From positions 496,001-560,000 of the forward strand of contig JAUZTG010000048.1 in the NCBI GenBank assembly GCA_030734395.1: a DNA stretch of 64,000 nucleotides, given 5' to 3'. Source of the DNA: Sarocladium kiliense (lineage: Eukaryota > Ascomycota > Sordariomycetes > Hypocreales > Sarocladiaceae). This document shows, piece after piece, positions 47,189-59,200 of this stretch; the first letter of the stretch is position 1, and each line of letters begins with the position of its first letter. The notes beneath the pieces were generated by a model. The model was not told the origin of the DNA. It worked only from the letters and a program-made list of their open reading frames with translations, and did no database searches. Position numbers and translations under genes: made by a program.

Positions 47189-48068
47189 ATGCCGTCCTCA
47201 GACATAGCAGCACCACCCGTCATGGCCCCTCCTACATCAGGGACATCTTCATCAACTTCTATCCGCGGCAAAGTGATTGTCCTCACCGGCGCGGCCTCCG
47301 GAATCGGTCTCTCAACTGCCAAACTCCTCGCCTCCCACGGTGCAACTCTCTCGCTCGCTGACAACAACCCCGCTCTTCTCTCCTCCGCCGTCAAAGAGAT
47401 CATCGCTGCCAACCCAAACGCCCACTGTTTTGGTACTGTCGTTGACGTACGTTCTCGTGAACAGGTTGATGCCTGGATCGCGACAACAGTGGAAAAGTAC
47501 GGTGAGATTGATGGTTGTGGTAATATCGCGGGAGTGATCGGCAAGTGTCAAGGGTCGCAGCGGACGTGGGAGATTACGGATGAGGAGTATGATTTCATCA
47601 TGGATGTGAACGTCAGAGGCTTGATGAATTGCCTGAGGGCGCAGATTCCGCATGTGAAACAGGGAGGAAGCATCGTCAATGCGTCGAGCATCTGCGGCCT
47701 AGTAGGATTGCCTGCATGTGCTGTCTACTGTGCCTCGAAGCATGCTGTCATTGGCATGACTCGAGCAGCAGCCAAGGAATTGGGACCAAAGGGTACCAGA
47801 GTGAACTGCTTCAACCCGTGAGTTGCCTTCGATTTGCTTCATCGCTCATAACCAAAGCTGACACGTTTGCTGCAGTGGCTTCATCGAGACACCAATGCTC
47901 AATTCCTCTGTTGATTCAATGGACAAAAGCATTAACCCTTCCAACGTCGCTATGCAGCGACTAGGCAAGCCAGAGGAGGTCGCAAGCCTCATTGAGTGGC
48001 TGTTGTCAGATGGCTCGACATATGTGACAGGAGCTTGCATGGGCGTCGATGGCGGATGGCATTGTTGA
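47189..48068 (+). CDS. Classical short-chain dehydrogenase/reductase
   Basis: Exons are 47189-47817 and 47876-48068, with a 58-nt intron, giving 273 residues. NAD(P)-dependent oxidoreductase of the classical SDR type. The cofactor loop is TGAASGIG at residues 33-40 and the active-site set is Asn141, Ser166/167 (NASSICGLVG), Tyr180 and Lys184 in VYCASKHAVIG. The structural NIAG motif replaces NNAG. PGFIETPM and GACMGVDGGWH close the fold. The N-terminal 25 residues are Ser/Pro/Ala-rich. The gene leads a possible pair with the EthD gene 424 bp downstream. Confidence 0.95.
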
Positions 48069-48492
48069 TGAGGAATCAGAAACGAAAATAGCACATGGCA
48101 GCAGATGTAAAATGAATAGGGCTATAGTTACGATGCGTGTGGCCTTATGTCGGCGAGACAGCGTGTGAGACTTCGGTTAAGTTGATGCGTCTACTCCCAA
48201 CCCAAGACTGAGAGACATCAGAACATTAAGGTCACACTCGTTGACATATGACACGCCGCAAAGCTACTACCCCGCAAGTTCGAGTTGAGCCGCTTCCATG
48301 ACTGCAGGACTAGTGAAGATTCGCAAGCCATGAGCGGGAGCATGTACGGAAATCTTATCCGCAGGGTGCGCTAACGACAGCTCTAATAGACTGACCTGTC
48401 CAACTTTACGAACTGTCAGGTATCCAACCTGCAACACGTTTGATAAGAATTGTCATGGTCGGCAAATTTATTAGTATTCCATTTCAGAGATC
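48069..48492. other. Intergenic, SDR 3' flank and EthD promoter
   Basis: 424 bp with no coding signal. Confidence 0.55.
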
Positions 48493-48969
48493 ATGGCGAG
48501 CACTGAGACCCTAATCCGCATCTCTATCTGCATCCATCGCAGGAAAGAAATCAGTGAGGAGTTCTTCCACCGCTACTGGGCACACGAACATGGCCCACTG
48601 GCAGCAGAGTGGCTGAAACGATGCGGCATCGTCAAATATGTCCAGGTAAGCATTGACAAGGGGAAACTAACAATCCCAGGACCTAATGAATAGAGTTAGT
48701 ACCACACTTCCACTGAGCACAGAAGGTTGGCAAAGAAGATGTCAGACGCTGTAGGCCGTCCCGTACTCGATTGGGATGGCATCGCAGATTTCTACGTGCG
48801 GAAATACGAGGATTTTGAGGCGGCCTTCTTGGATTCGGAGTATATTGAACGGATCCGTCCAGACGAAGTCAAGCTCATCGATATGGATACAGTACGACTG
48901 ACGGTTGGCGTGGATTTTGTCTGTATGAGTGAGGGGAACATCGTCGAGCAGCACGAAAGGGGCTTTTGA
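48493..48969 (+). CDS. EthD-domain protein
   Basis: Exons are 48493-48645 and 48700-48969, with a 54-nt intron, giving 140 residues. EthD-domain proteins are small ferredoxin-like alpha+beta dimers that act as dehydratases, decarboxylases or accessory factors in polyketide and aromatic metabolism. Seen here: LIRISICIHRRKEISEEFFHRYWAHEHGPLAA, whose WAHEHGPL stretch carries the family's conserved His pair, then KYVQYHTSTEH, and GIADFYVRKYEDFEAAFLD, ending with an acidic and Val/Asp segment. It lies next to an SDR and a regulator but no polyketide synthase is in the window. The acceptor at 48699 restores KYVQYHT. Confidence 0.88.
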
Positions 48970-49252
48970 AAGCACAACGTCCTGTGATAGAGGCGTTGGA
49001 TAAGCGAGTAAGACAGAGCAAGCGAGAGAAGGTTGAATTTCGAAGCAACCGAATGACAGTAGACTGAACCTGTCGATCACCTCCGTAATTGAACGACCCG
49101 CGTTTCGTCTTGTTTCGTTTCGCATGATCTGCCAGCATGTGCAGCAACCGAAAGCACGGCCTTGTTCTGAGTGTCACAAGCACCGATAGAGCCTCAAGGC
49201 GTCCGACCGACGCCTGATGTAGACGATCATAGCATCCAGTAGGAGGTGGCTA

Positions 49253-49806
49253 CTACCGCCCGCGGAGCCGGCTTGTTCCCTCCGGTTGGGGCACAAGGAA
49301 TGGAATACGCAAAGTTTGGGCAGTCATGGTGATTTCTAAGTCGGCTGAGAGCTGGTCGCCTTGTTCGATCACAAAGGTCGGTGCATCCACACCGCCGGTC
49401 CAAAATGTGTGTGCCTGGATCCTTGAAGCTCGAATTGATTCAATGGCTGAGGATCCCCGGCATCTGTCGCACAGTAGCCAGCCATCATGTGGGATGGTGC
49501 AAGTGTTGCGGCAATCCGACGATACCACGTCACTTTGAGGCGGTGAGGACAAAACTCCAATCGTTCTTCTCGTCGGCGAGATGTGGTGCCAGCATGCAGG
49601 CCTGACGGTCGTCTGTTGTCCAATCTTCCGCCAGTACCTCCTTCATGCGCTTCTTCGTAAGCTTGCCATATGAAGCATCGAATCTTGTTACGAAACAGGT
49701 GCCACAACATCTTGCAGACCATCGGCCTCTCCGAAGTGAGACGCCTTTGCAGGGGTAACGGTGGGTTGTGTATCCCCATGCCTTGACACTGATAACTCTT
49801 TTATCC
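49253..49806 (-). pseudogene. Possible relic of a small zinc-finger-like protein
   Basis: From about 49806 the minus strand has a frame with WGYTTHRYPCKG, ARCCGTCFVTRFDASYG, KRMKEVLAEDWTTDDRQ and NDWSFVLTASK, then a TGA. Reading moves by one base there and continues with SSDCRNTCTIPHDGWLLCDRCRG and AHTFWTGGVDAPTFVIEQGD down to 49253. Both halves look like real protein and the second has paired CxxxC/CxxC cysteines as in a zinc knuckle. A TTGACAG acceptor precedes the first half. I do not recognise the family. It could also be a true gene with an intron whose borders I have misplaced. Confidence 0.3.
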
Positions 49807-52800
49807 TGTCAAACAAATTCCCGTTGCGAGAAGGTGTAATGGGTCAATCAAAGGACCAGAATATGCATGATGCGACTCGGAGAAGCATGCTGTCTGCAAG
49901 GGACGGCCCCTCCACAATTCGGCGATGTCGATTGCCATTGATCGGCCCAACCCGAGGGTGTGAACTCGGAACGCATGGAGGAGATTTGGTCGCCTAGTTG
50001 CGGTAGGCCTCTCTCCGGTATTCTGATAAAACGAACAAATGCACAATAACACACTGTTTCTGGGCATCGGCATGAGACGTAGCTGGCCGACTTTGCCGAT
50101 CATCGCGTAAAACTCAAGTCCTACTGAGAGCTACCTGCTCGTGAAATAGGGCGTTCCTTACAGATTAGGACACCGAAGAGATATCACGAGGCTTTTGTTC
50201 AGCCACGAAGTTCATGACCGTGTCACAGACCTCGAGGTCTCCGGAGTCGCACATGCTGTGCACGGCGTGAGTAAGAGCTCGAGTCCTTGTAAAGGGCCTT
50301 GACGATCCAAAGCCAGATGAAGCAACTGTCCTGAAGGCTATACAGATAGGCGATGTCGCCGACTGGCCTTCCCGTATGCAGGTACGTACCAGGCAAGCAC
50401 GTCTCCTCGAGGTGTGTCTCTGGGGTGTATTTAGTGGCAGATTACGAGGACCTGACTAACATCATGCACCATGCAAGCGTCCGTCGATTGCAGGTCACGA
50501 TAAACGATCAGAGTCGTGGCGGTGAGACACGCAAGGCTGGTTGACAACGGCGACATACAATATGACTCCTGTCAAGCAAAGACTTTTCTTTCCGGTGTAA
50601 CCCGAAGTTACTGACAGGTTGTGCAGGAACAGCGCGCCTTGATAAGTTTCGGTAGGTATAGGAGTAGAGCCACAAGAACTTGGTTGCGGTTCCATAGAAA
50701 CTCAGCCATTTTACGAGTCTGAACTAGTCTCGGCTGATGCGGCGTTTAGAGAGTAGAGGCCTGGAACCAGGGCTACTCGGACTCCAGCGGATGGCAACAA
50801 TACGCGAAAGTCACAGGGTTGAAGACATCCGAGGCGAGAGACAGAGAAGTCCCGGGAGTGCGAGTACAACATGCCACTACGATGAGATGGCTGTGGGCAC
50901 ATACTCGACATGGCATGGTCGAGATCAGATGCAACCGTAGCACACCGAGTAAGAGGACAGCCTTTTCTCGTTTCAGAAGCCTTGTGAAATCGGCCCATGC
51001 CTCTCCGAAGTTGTACAGGGAGAGACCGTCGCGGGCTGGCCACCCCACGCGCTGCCACTGATCCAACTCCAACTATTGTTTCCAGGCGGGGAAACACTTG
51101 ACGAATCCTGCTCCCGCCCGAGCACATAAGTCATCGAGACGTGATCTTCGGAGCGCAGATGGGTTATCAAATAAATGCCGACTTTCACACGGCCGGGCGC
51201 CACCTGAGGCACTGAGAAGCCGATAGATAGGGCAATCTCTCCTGAGAAACTGGAAGAGTAGAGGCTCCGGAATGGATGGTCTCGAATGAACCTTTGGATG
51301 AATGACGGAGAAGTTCACTTCCAGTTGTCGAGGTCTGATGCCCCATTCTCCAAGGGCATCAATGGGTATAACCTAGTGCAGCACATATGCCAACGCCACG
51401 AACTCATTCTGCGGTACAATTTCCATCCCTAGAAATCGTCCGGTTGAGCGGCGGTTAAAGCTATCTCAGGTCCAAAATAACGCCAGTAGATGCAAGTACA
51501 CGTATTCGTGAAACGCCTCAGGACCTATGTGACACTATAGGTTTGTTGAATCCATTTCTGCATTAGGAAGACGTATCATAGAGCTGATCTTTGGTAGAGG
51601 AATTGGTGTCACCTTGCGAAGAGGCCTTCGGGGGAAGGCACTACGCAGCGAGCGAACACTGCAGGCCACTTGTGATACCCTTCTGGCGCGATGAATGTGA
51701 GCGTCTCTGCTGTTCTCGAGAAAATTCTCTTGTTATAAAAGGTGCGACTTTCGCTTCGCAAAGCCGATGAAGAACGCAGTAAGAAAACACCAGAAGATGA
51801 GCCCGCAGAAAGAACGGCAGACTCTCGCTCATCCTCTTTCATCCGACGAAGATTGCATTCGATACGATTATCTACCGCGAAGAATTGATCCAGCGGGAAA
51901 TTTGCAACCCGTGCCAAGACAGGAGGCGTACCCATGGCGAAGGAAGAAAAGTCATCCGAGGGTAGGGTCCACGATCGACTTTGAGAGTTGAAGAAGTGTA
52001 CTGAACAAGTTCTTTCTTTGTGTGTAGCAGCCCGGTCACAGCAGCAGTCAGGGTGTAGCGCCTCGGAAACGGCGCCGGCTGGGTCATTTACCTTGCAAAG
52101 ATGGCAGAATGATGATAACGAGCCTTGGAACCCTATTAGGGTGGGCTGCAAAGATGATTTCTCTTGTCTGGGATCGAGCCATGTCCACGCAGCGGACACG
52201 CAGTATAAGAAAGAGGCTACCGCACAGAACAATACGATGCCTAACAAACCACGTTCCGATCAAGCAACTCACGGGTCGAATGGTAGTCGATGAGATGAGA
52301 ACAGCGAGTACAGACCTGGCTGAGTATATCAGAACCGTGGGGAAGGCGCCCAGGCACTCTGGGTGTGTTACTGATGGCGAAATGCATGTGTGTTATCTGA
52401 ATAAGGGGTTCAGATAGGACTTCGGCCTTGTGCATGGTTCCAATGTCGTACGTAGCCGATCGGAGAATTCCAGGTTGACATGAGCGAGCCATTGTGCAGA
52501 CAAGACCCGGGGGTCTGGCACTGTATTACAAACAAAATGAATGCACATCCTGGTCAACACCTGATAGCTGTTTGCAAACCCAAAATTGAGGAAGCCATGG
52601 CGCTTCAGCTGTCGGCGTGCAATCTTGACGAATAGTTAGTTCAGCGTGGCTGAGGTTTGTCAGTGATTGACCTTCGTCTGGAGGACTTTGTAGTACCGAG
52701 GAGAAAATCAGCCCGGGGACAGCAGCAACTAATTCGTAGTTGAGTGTCGTGTTCAAGAAGTTCGACCCGTGGCATCGTACAAAGCTCACCAACTTAGATC

Positions 52801-53910
52801 ATGTCGCCATGGTGAGAAAGGCGTTGGGGACAGTACCGTGGTGAATGGCGTGGATGGCGTTCTTGTGGATGCAGATGGTAGCCTATCACCGGGTTTAAGG
52901 ATTGTGGGTCTCACGCGCGCCTGCCGTTCCTCTACCGTAAAATGTATGCAGGCGTGACGGAAAGGCAGGAGCGGAAGGCTGGGGTGGAACAAGCGGAAGA
53001 AGGCGCAAAGGCCTGGCTCAAGAGAATCGGGAAAGAGTAACGTCGGAGTCGGATCGAGAGGAAAGCGTGATGTGACAAATGTAGGCAACAAGCTGTGCGA
53101 ATGGCTTCCTCTGAACATCGAGCGATCACTCGTGTTGTGGCTGCTGCAGTCTCACCCCGAAACCACCGTAAGCTTCAATACTTTTTGGCCGCCCCTGCGT
53201 TTGCCGCTCCACCAGATTTTGACAAGTCAGCACTGTGTTCGTGTTTGTGTTTGCACATCTGTTGCTTCTTAGTCGTGGTAGGGTGGCTGCAGGATTCCCA
53301 TAATCAGCCAAAATACAACGATCGCATCGGCCCACGCAGACCTTGGGTTATCCCATCGCGTCATCAAATGAACGGCTTCGCTTGGCATTAATGGCTTTGC
53401 GAGTCTTCAGCAAGCTGGGCGTCTCCAGCTCCCCAAGACGCCCCGACGCCGAGAGCAATAGGGCAGAGCGAGCAGCGACACGGTAGGATACGAGGTCCAA
53501 TCCAGATGCAGCAGTGAGACATGGATGCGAGGAGCTTGGTACCGTGCTTATTTATTATTGACGATACGAGCTCAGGCAGGGTCTGGCAACCATGGAGTGA
53601 CAGGCAGCCTTGTTTAGAGTGCACCCCTAAATCATAGGGAGCTCAGACTCTGATCCCACCAGTCACAGGCATTGGTATCCACCCACCATTTGGAATTCAT
53701 GCACAATAAAGCCATCCAGCGATCTTGCTGCGAGAGGTCAGATTCCCCTTGAGACAGGAATCCATGACCAGGACAAGCGACAGCCAAGCCGCCGACGCAT
53801 CCACTAAGGTTCGCCCGGATCCGCTACTGCCCGCCTCTTCCCCGTTTCTACGCCTCGCGGGTATTGTCAGATCCTGGTCAGCTCACCCGTCGAAATAACA
53901 TAGGGAGCAG

Positions 53911-53922
53911 ACACACACACAC
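53911..53922. repeat. (AC)6 dinucleotide run
   Basis: Six AC units in the gene-poor block. A short simple repeat with no assigned role. Confidence 0.8.
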
Positions 53923-54687
53923 CCAAACAAATGCAGATGGGCAAGGCATGCGTGACTCTCGCATCCCACGCTTCCCACTTTCTCCCGCAATCCTCCTTTG
54001 ATCCTTCCGTTCCAGGCAACTTCTCTCAACCTGCTCTCCCCTCACAGCCCTCCTCTCACAATCCACAGTCGTGTCACGCGTCGTGCGAAAATCAGATTCT
54101 TCACCTCGACAGTCACCATCGTTCTCTGAAACATCTCAATCGCTTCTATCACGTAGTTCAAACTGTCGCTCGTTAGCTCTTGACAGGGCCTCGTCGTGTC
54201 CGAAATAGATCGATTTCTCGAACAGCGCCCAATCACGGTTTGCCCGGGACCTAACTCGACGACCCTCATCAACCAGGGGCCCTGCAATCTCTCTCACCTT
54301 CCAACTGTCAGCTCATCCGGCGAACACGCTTAGGCGGAAATTTTGCATTGCTTGCGTCCTCTTTTGCCTTTGCAGCATAATCATCGCCGCCTTCGGTCCT
54401 CACGACGTCTCTGATCTGTTGACGTTCTCGGACCAGGACCACTTCTCCCGGCCGCATTCAACCAGACATATTACCGCCCCCTGACGACTGACACGGGCAC
54501 TACGACAAACTCTAAGCTCGTGCTGCACGACTGGAGGCTTATCTTCAGCGACGACTCCCCGCTTCTCTAGACTGTCTCCGAGAGCTTCAATCAACAGCCC
54601 TATTACGATAATTGCGCAACGCCACGCCGCCCAGGCAACTTTCTGCTTCGTCGCTTCCCCGTCGCTCGAGCGACACAATCCTTCAAG

Positions 54688-55586
54688 ATGGGTGACGGTA
54701 CGCGACCCTCGCCACTCACCCGTCAATTAGGTCGCTCAATCGCTAACTTCGCTAGCACAAATGCCGATGACCACAATCCCTCCCTTCCAGGATATCCAGA
54801 AGCTTCCTTCATGTGCAGTCGGATGCGATGCGCTCTACGCTGCGAACGCCCCATGTGTCCCTCCTGAGGCGCCTCAGGCCGCCGCCTCCGTTTACACGGC
54901 CTGCTTCTGCTCACAAGGTGTTCTCGCGCCGCTTTCCACAGGAACTGTCGGAGTTTGCGATGGAATATGCGACGATACAGGCTTGAGGTCCGTTGCCTCA
55001 TGGTTTCGCGATATTTGCAGTGTTGGAAGCAACGGAAACAGTGGGAACGGAGGGAGCGGAGGGAGCGGAGGCAATGACAATAACAATAAGGACGGCGATA
55101 ACGCAGGCGAATCTTCAACCTCAACTGATGGTAGCCAATCTACAAGCATCGGCAACAGCTCAGGCGGAGGCGGAGGCGGTGACTGGTATGCTACGCGAAG
55201 CTTACATCTTACTCCTGATATGCTAACTCCATCTCAGGCTCTCAAATCACTGGAAGTGGGTTGTCATGATCGTCATCCTCGTCGTCGCCATCGCTGGCAT
55301 CTGGATCGGCGCCTGCATCTGGCGTCGTCGTTACCTCAAGAAGAAGGATCGTCAGACTTCCCTCGGTCAAAAGCACTCTGGTTCCGCATCTCGTCCCTCA
55401 TGGGGACCACCGGTCACAGGTTCAGGCAATGTCGCAGCGCCTGCAGCAGTCTACGGTGATCACGCCTCCGACCGCGGCAGCAAACGTGGAAGCAGAGGCA
55501 TGTTCAACGCAGCGCCAACGTCATCAGTATTCGAGGAGGAAAAGCCAAAAGAGAAGAAAAAGTGGACGGTCCGTGAGCGAACCTAA
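54688..55586 (+). CDS. CFEM-like cysteine-rich single-pass membrane protein
   Basis: Exons are 54688-54697 (MGD plus one base), 54756-55185 and 55238-55586, giving 262 residues. Residues 20-92 hold eight cysteines at 23, 27, 37, 53, 55, 71, 75 and 91, with LPSCAVGC at the front and CFC in the middle, resembling a CFEM domain (extracellular, haem- or surface-associated). A Gly/Asn/Ser-rich linker with GGSGGSGG repeats follows. One membrane helix lies at about 150-172 (WVVMIVILVVAIAGIWIGA), then WRRRYLKKK and a basic, disordered tail, giving the N-out/C-in topology. There is no hydrophobic signal peptide before the cysteines, unusual for CFEM proteins. The helix may serve as a signal anchor. 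Confidence 0.75.
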
Positions 55587-56246
55587 TGCTCTCAAAGCTT
55601 GGGCTGGCGTTTCGATGTTGTCTTCCTGACTTTTCTTATCCTGCTATCTCCTAAAACTGTTCTGGACCTGTCACCCTCCTTATCATGCCTCGTTCCTGGG
55701 ACATCTCGTCACCAGTACCACGACTTACCCATAGGGTATCTGCCTCACTGTCACGGAGGACTGGCGCTTCCTACCGCGTCGGTATATGTATTGCTTTAGT
55801 CTTCCCCCGTGGCCCGACTACCTCTGTGGTATCCACCATTCACTTTACGAAATTTACAGACGCGGAGACGACCGACTCGACTCGGTCAGCCTGCTGTTCC
55901 ACGGCCGAAGGTGGCGTTTGTTTATCTTTTATTTTCCTGGACAAATATGCGGAGAAGGGATTTCTTATCATGGGATCATTTACCAAGGGATACTGATATT
56001 ATATACTATTGATCTTATTCGTTATATGCTCTGACGAGTTCACTCCGCAAGTGGTTTCCCCTCCCGATTATGTACCCCCTGTTTTCACAAGTAGGCGGGT
56101 ACAAATGATCATCCACAGGTTCCGATATGTCTATGCCATTGTAAGTAGTCTATTGGTGAAACTCGTCATGCCAGGGTCGCTCTATGCACTTCATCATCCC
56201 CCCTCATCCACGTCTATTACCGCATCCTTGGACGTTCAAATGCCGG
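55587..56246. other. Intergenic between convergent genes
   Basis: 660 bp holding the 3' flanks of the CFEM-like and debranching enzyme genes. Open frames are short; none is called. Confidence 0.55.
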
Positions 56247-59200
56247 TCAATGCCCCACTCGCGCTTCCTGTTCCTCCACCGCGTCCATGTACAAGTCGAT
56301 CAGACATCCCGTAGACCAAGCCTGAGTTGGACTCTGTTCACATATTTCGTTAGTGTTGCTCCTTACCAATTCCTTTGCCGTGGTGGGAAACTTACCGAAT
56401 CGGGGCAAAACTCGCCGTTCTTTTGCGTCAACTCCGCAAGACCAGCCCAAGGGCTGTCTTTTATGGCTTTCTTGCATCCTGCCAATCGCCTTGTCACCTG
56501 CTGGAAAGCCTCGATGCGGCCTTCCTGTGTTGTCCTCCGCATGAGATCGAACTTCAAGAGTGCCCGCAGGAAGAAGCCTGTTGGCCAAAGCCATTCAGGG
56601 CCTTGATGGTAGTTCCTGCCCTTACTGGTTGCGAAGTTGTCACTGTCCTCACTGTTGTTATAGTAGGGGTGGTAGTTCAGGTCCGCGGGATCGAGTGTAG
56701 CCATGCCCGTAGGACCTCGGAGTGTCTTGTCGGCGAGTTGAAGAGCCGTCATGGCGTGAGCGGGGTCGAAGAGATCCGGTGCAACTGTCATTGCGATGGG
56801 GAAGTTGGGGCGCAGTTGGTAGTCCTCGTATTCCTTGCCAGACTTGTAGAGATCTTTGTACATGCCGCGGCGATTGATAACGGCAGGGTTGACATCATAC
56901 GAAGAATCTTCTTCTGCGGAGACGGGAACATAGTAGCATCGCTCGAAATTGTCCTTGACGAGCTTTGCCCACTGCTCGAAGGAGATAGACGTGCCATCTG
57001 CCTTCTTGACGCCGGAGTAGGCATATTTGCCCTCCTTACTGAGCTTGGAGACCCACGCAAGAGTGCTGTAAAGCATGCCTGTGATCTCAACGGCTGCTCC
57101 GTCACGAGGTGTCCCGGGTACACCCTTGGAGCCAGCGCGCTCGCTCTCGCCCATCTTGTCCATCCATGTTCCACAATTTGACTGATTGCCACCAAAGATG
57201 ATTCCTGTGTCCCAATCAACCTTGATGTCTTGGTTGAAGCCCTCGTCTTTCATCTGCGAGTCGATCTGGGGACCAGCATTTGCCTCTCGGTACTTCATGC
57301 CGGTGGCATGTCTCTGAAGGGCCTCTTGAATGACATCTTCGATGGTACTCTCTTTAGAGTATGCGCGCTCATCATCCGTGGGGAACCAGGTGTCGTCGTA
57401 GGGAAGGAAGCGCCGCGGCGTCTTAGCCTTCAAGATATCCAAGCCTTCGGGTGAGAGTCTAGAATAGTCCTGAATATTTTGGAGGAAGAACCAGATTGAG
57501 TCTCGCGAGTTGTACCGTGGGGCATCTCCACTACTAAGGAGGTTAGGGATCATGCCGTGTTTGAGCACACTACCGAAGGCCAGGATATGTTCCTTGGCTT
57601 CATGGAACCGGCCTGTACCTAGGAACAAGCCCCGGATGGAGATGAAGACATCACGACCCCAGCATCGAGCCCACTCGACCGCGAAATGAGGAAGTCCGGC
57701 AGCAATCGCTGGAACCTTCTTTTTCGGCCAAAGTGAGGCGGACTTCACAAAGCCAGTCATCTGGATACTGGTAAGGGCCAAGCTTTGTAGGAACCATTGG
57801 CCATCGCGGACGTTCTCGGACATCAACTCCATTGCACGATCTCGGCTGGTCATATATGCAGTGCGCAAGACCAGACCAAAGTAGCGTGGCAAGAGGAAGT
57901 TCGGTATGCTACGGATGGCATCAAAACGGTCCTTGAGCCACGCCGCAGGCTTCTTCAGGCGTTCGTTCCCGGGAGTCGTACTCATCCTCTCGACTCTGCC
58001 AAGAATGTAATCGAGCGCCCACTGTCCATCACGAAGATTCTGGCAGAGCGGGTGTGCAAGGTTGTTGTCGCGGATGATTCCCTCGAGCAGACTCCACCAG
58101 CCCTGCAAGCCAGCGTAAACAAGCTTGCCGTGGCCTGGAATGTCATACACACCATCCTTTCCATCGCTCAAATCCATTTCTTCGGCTTCACAGCGATAGA
58201 GAAGGAAGTTGAGATCCACGAGGTCAAGTTCATTCCACGCCGCGGTTGCTCCGGATGTGACATAGTGGTCAAGGCCAGAGGAGTGCTCGGCAGCGGGGAT
58301 CCATGTCTCGAATAGAGCAATGCTGCCAGGAGGAAACCTGTCGCGGACTGTGATGGTTGTGTCGTCACCCTTGACTTCCATTCTGATTCCCGGAACATCC
58401 ACTACACGACTTGGAAGACCACGCAAGTACTTCGAATCTTTGAGTACTTCTTGAGTGGCCTCTTCGCTAGCGTCGACCTCCAACATCCAGCTGCCTAGAT
58501 GCCGTGCTTTGGTGCCTGTCAGATGCACCGGGCTGAACGCGCCGTTGCCGTTGCCGTAGCCAGGGAAGGCAGTGTGCGCGATCAGGAAGTAGCCTTTCCG
58601 CGACTCGGGATGGACACGATGGACTGTAATATACTGATCCTCATGGTGAATATGAGTTTCATCATACCCGTCCTTGCCCATGAGCGTATGGATTTGGTTC
58701 ATCAACTTCTTTACTCCGCCAATTCCGTTCTTGCCGCCTCCGACCTGCACAGGTTTCGATCCAGACGATTCGGAGGTGTAAAGACGTGTTTCGTTGACAA
58801 GATCAACGAGCTTGGGGTAGATCTCGTCGTATCCCATCACGCTGCCTGTGGCACTGGCACACATATTGACGAGTGCAGCATTCGGCAGGGTGTCACGAGC
58901 GTCACGCTTCTGGGCGGGTGTCTCGTTGTCGTGGGTACAGTCCATAAACAAAGCATGAACAGGCGTTGGCTTGATCTTGCGAATGATCTCCCGAGTGTAG
59001 TCCCCTTCCCCGTTCGGCGCACCATCTTCGCTAAGGGGACTCGTTGCTGGTGTAGGAACATCCAACTTGGACACTTCATCGACTTCGAAACTTCCGATGG
59101 GGCGGCCACCATGCTTGTGGACGAGCCTGCTCAGCTCGCCAGTGCTCCAAGCTTGCATAGCTTCTCGGATCAATGAACTTAGCCCAAGACGTTTCACAAA

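Larger units (their letters stand above)
48970..54687. other. Gene-poor block with fragmentary reading frames
   Basis: About 5.7 kb without an intact recognisable gene, against one gene per 2.5-3 kb elsewhere. Several minus-strand stretches look protein-like but shift frame: about 49253-49806 (zinc-finger-like, see below), 49801-50103, 50773-51318 and a 212-codon frame without an early ATG at 51609-52247. None has a complete domain. GC content looks ordinary, so this is not an AT-rich RIP island. A short (AC)6 run lies at 53911-53922. Possible explanations are relic genes, an unrecognised orphan gene or long noncoding transcripts. Confidence 0.5.

Noticed and set aside
51609..52247. Minus-strand frame of 212 codons with a hydrophobic start
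   Set aside because: It opens at TTG, not ATG; the first ATG lies halfway. No domain or coding bias was seen. One frame of this length by chance is not surprising in 64 kb.
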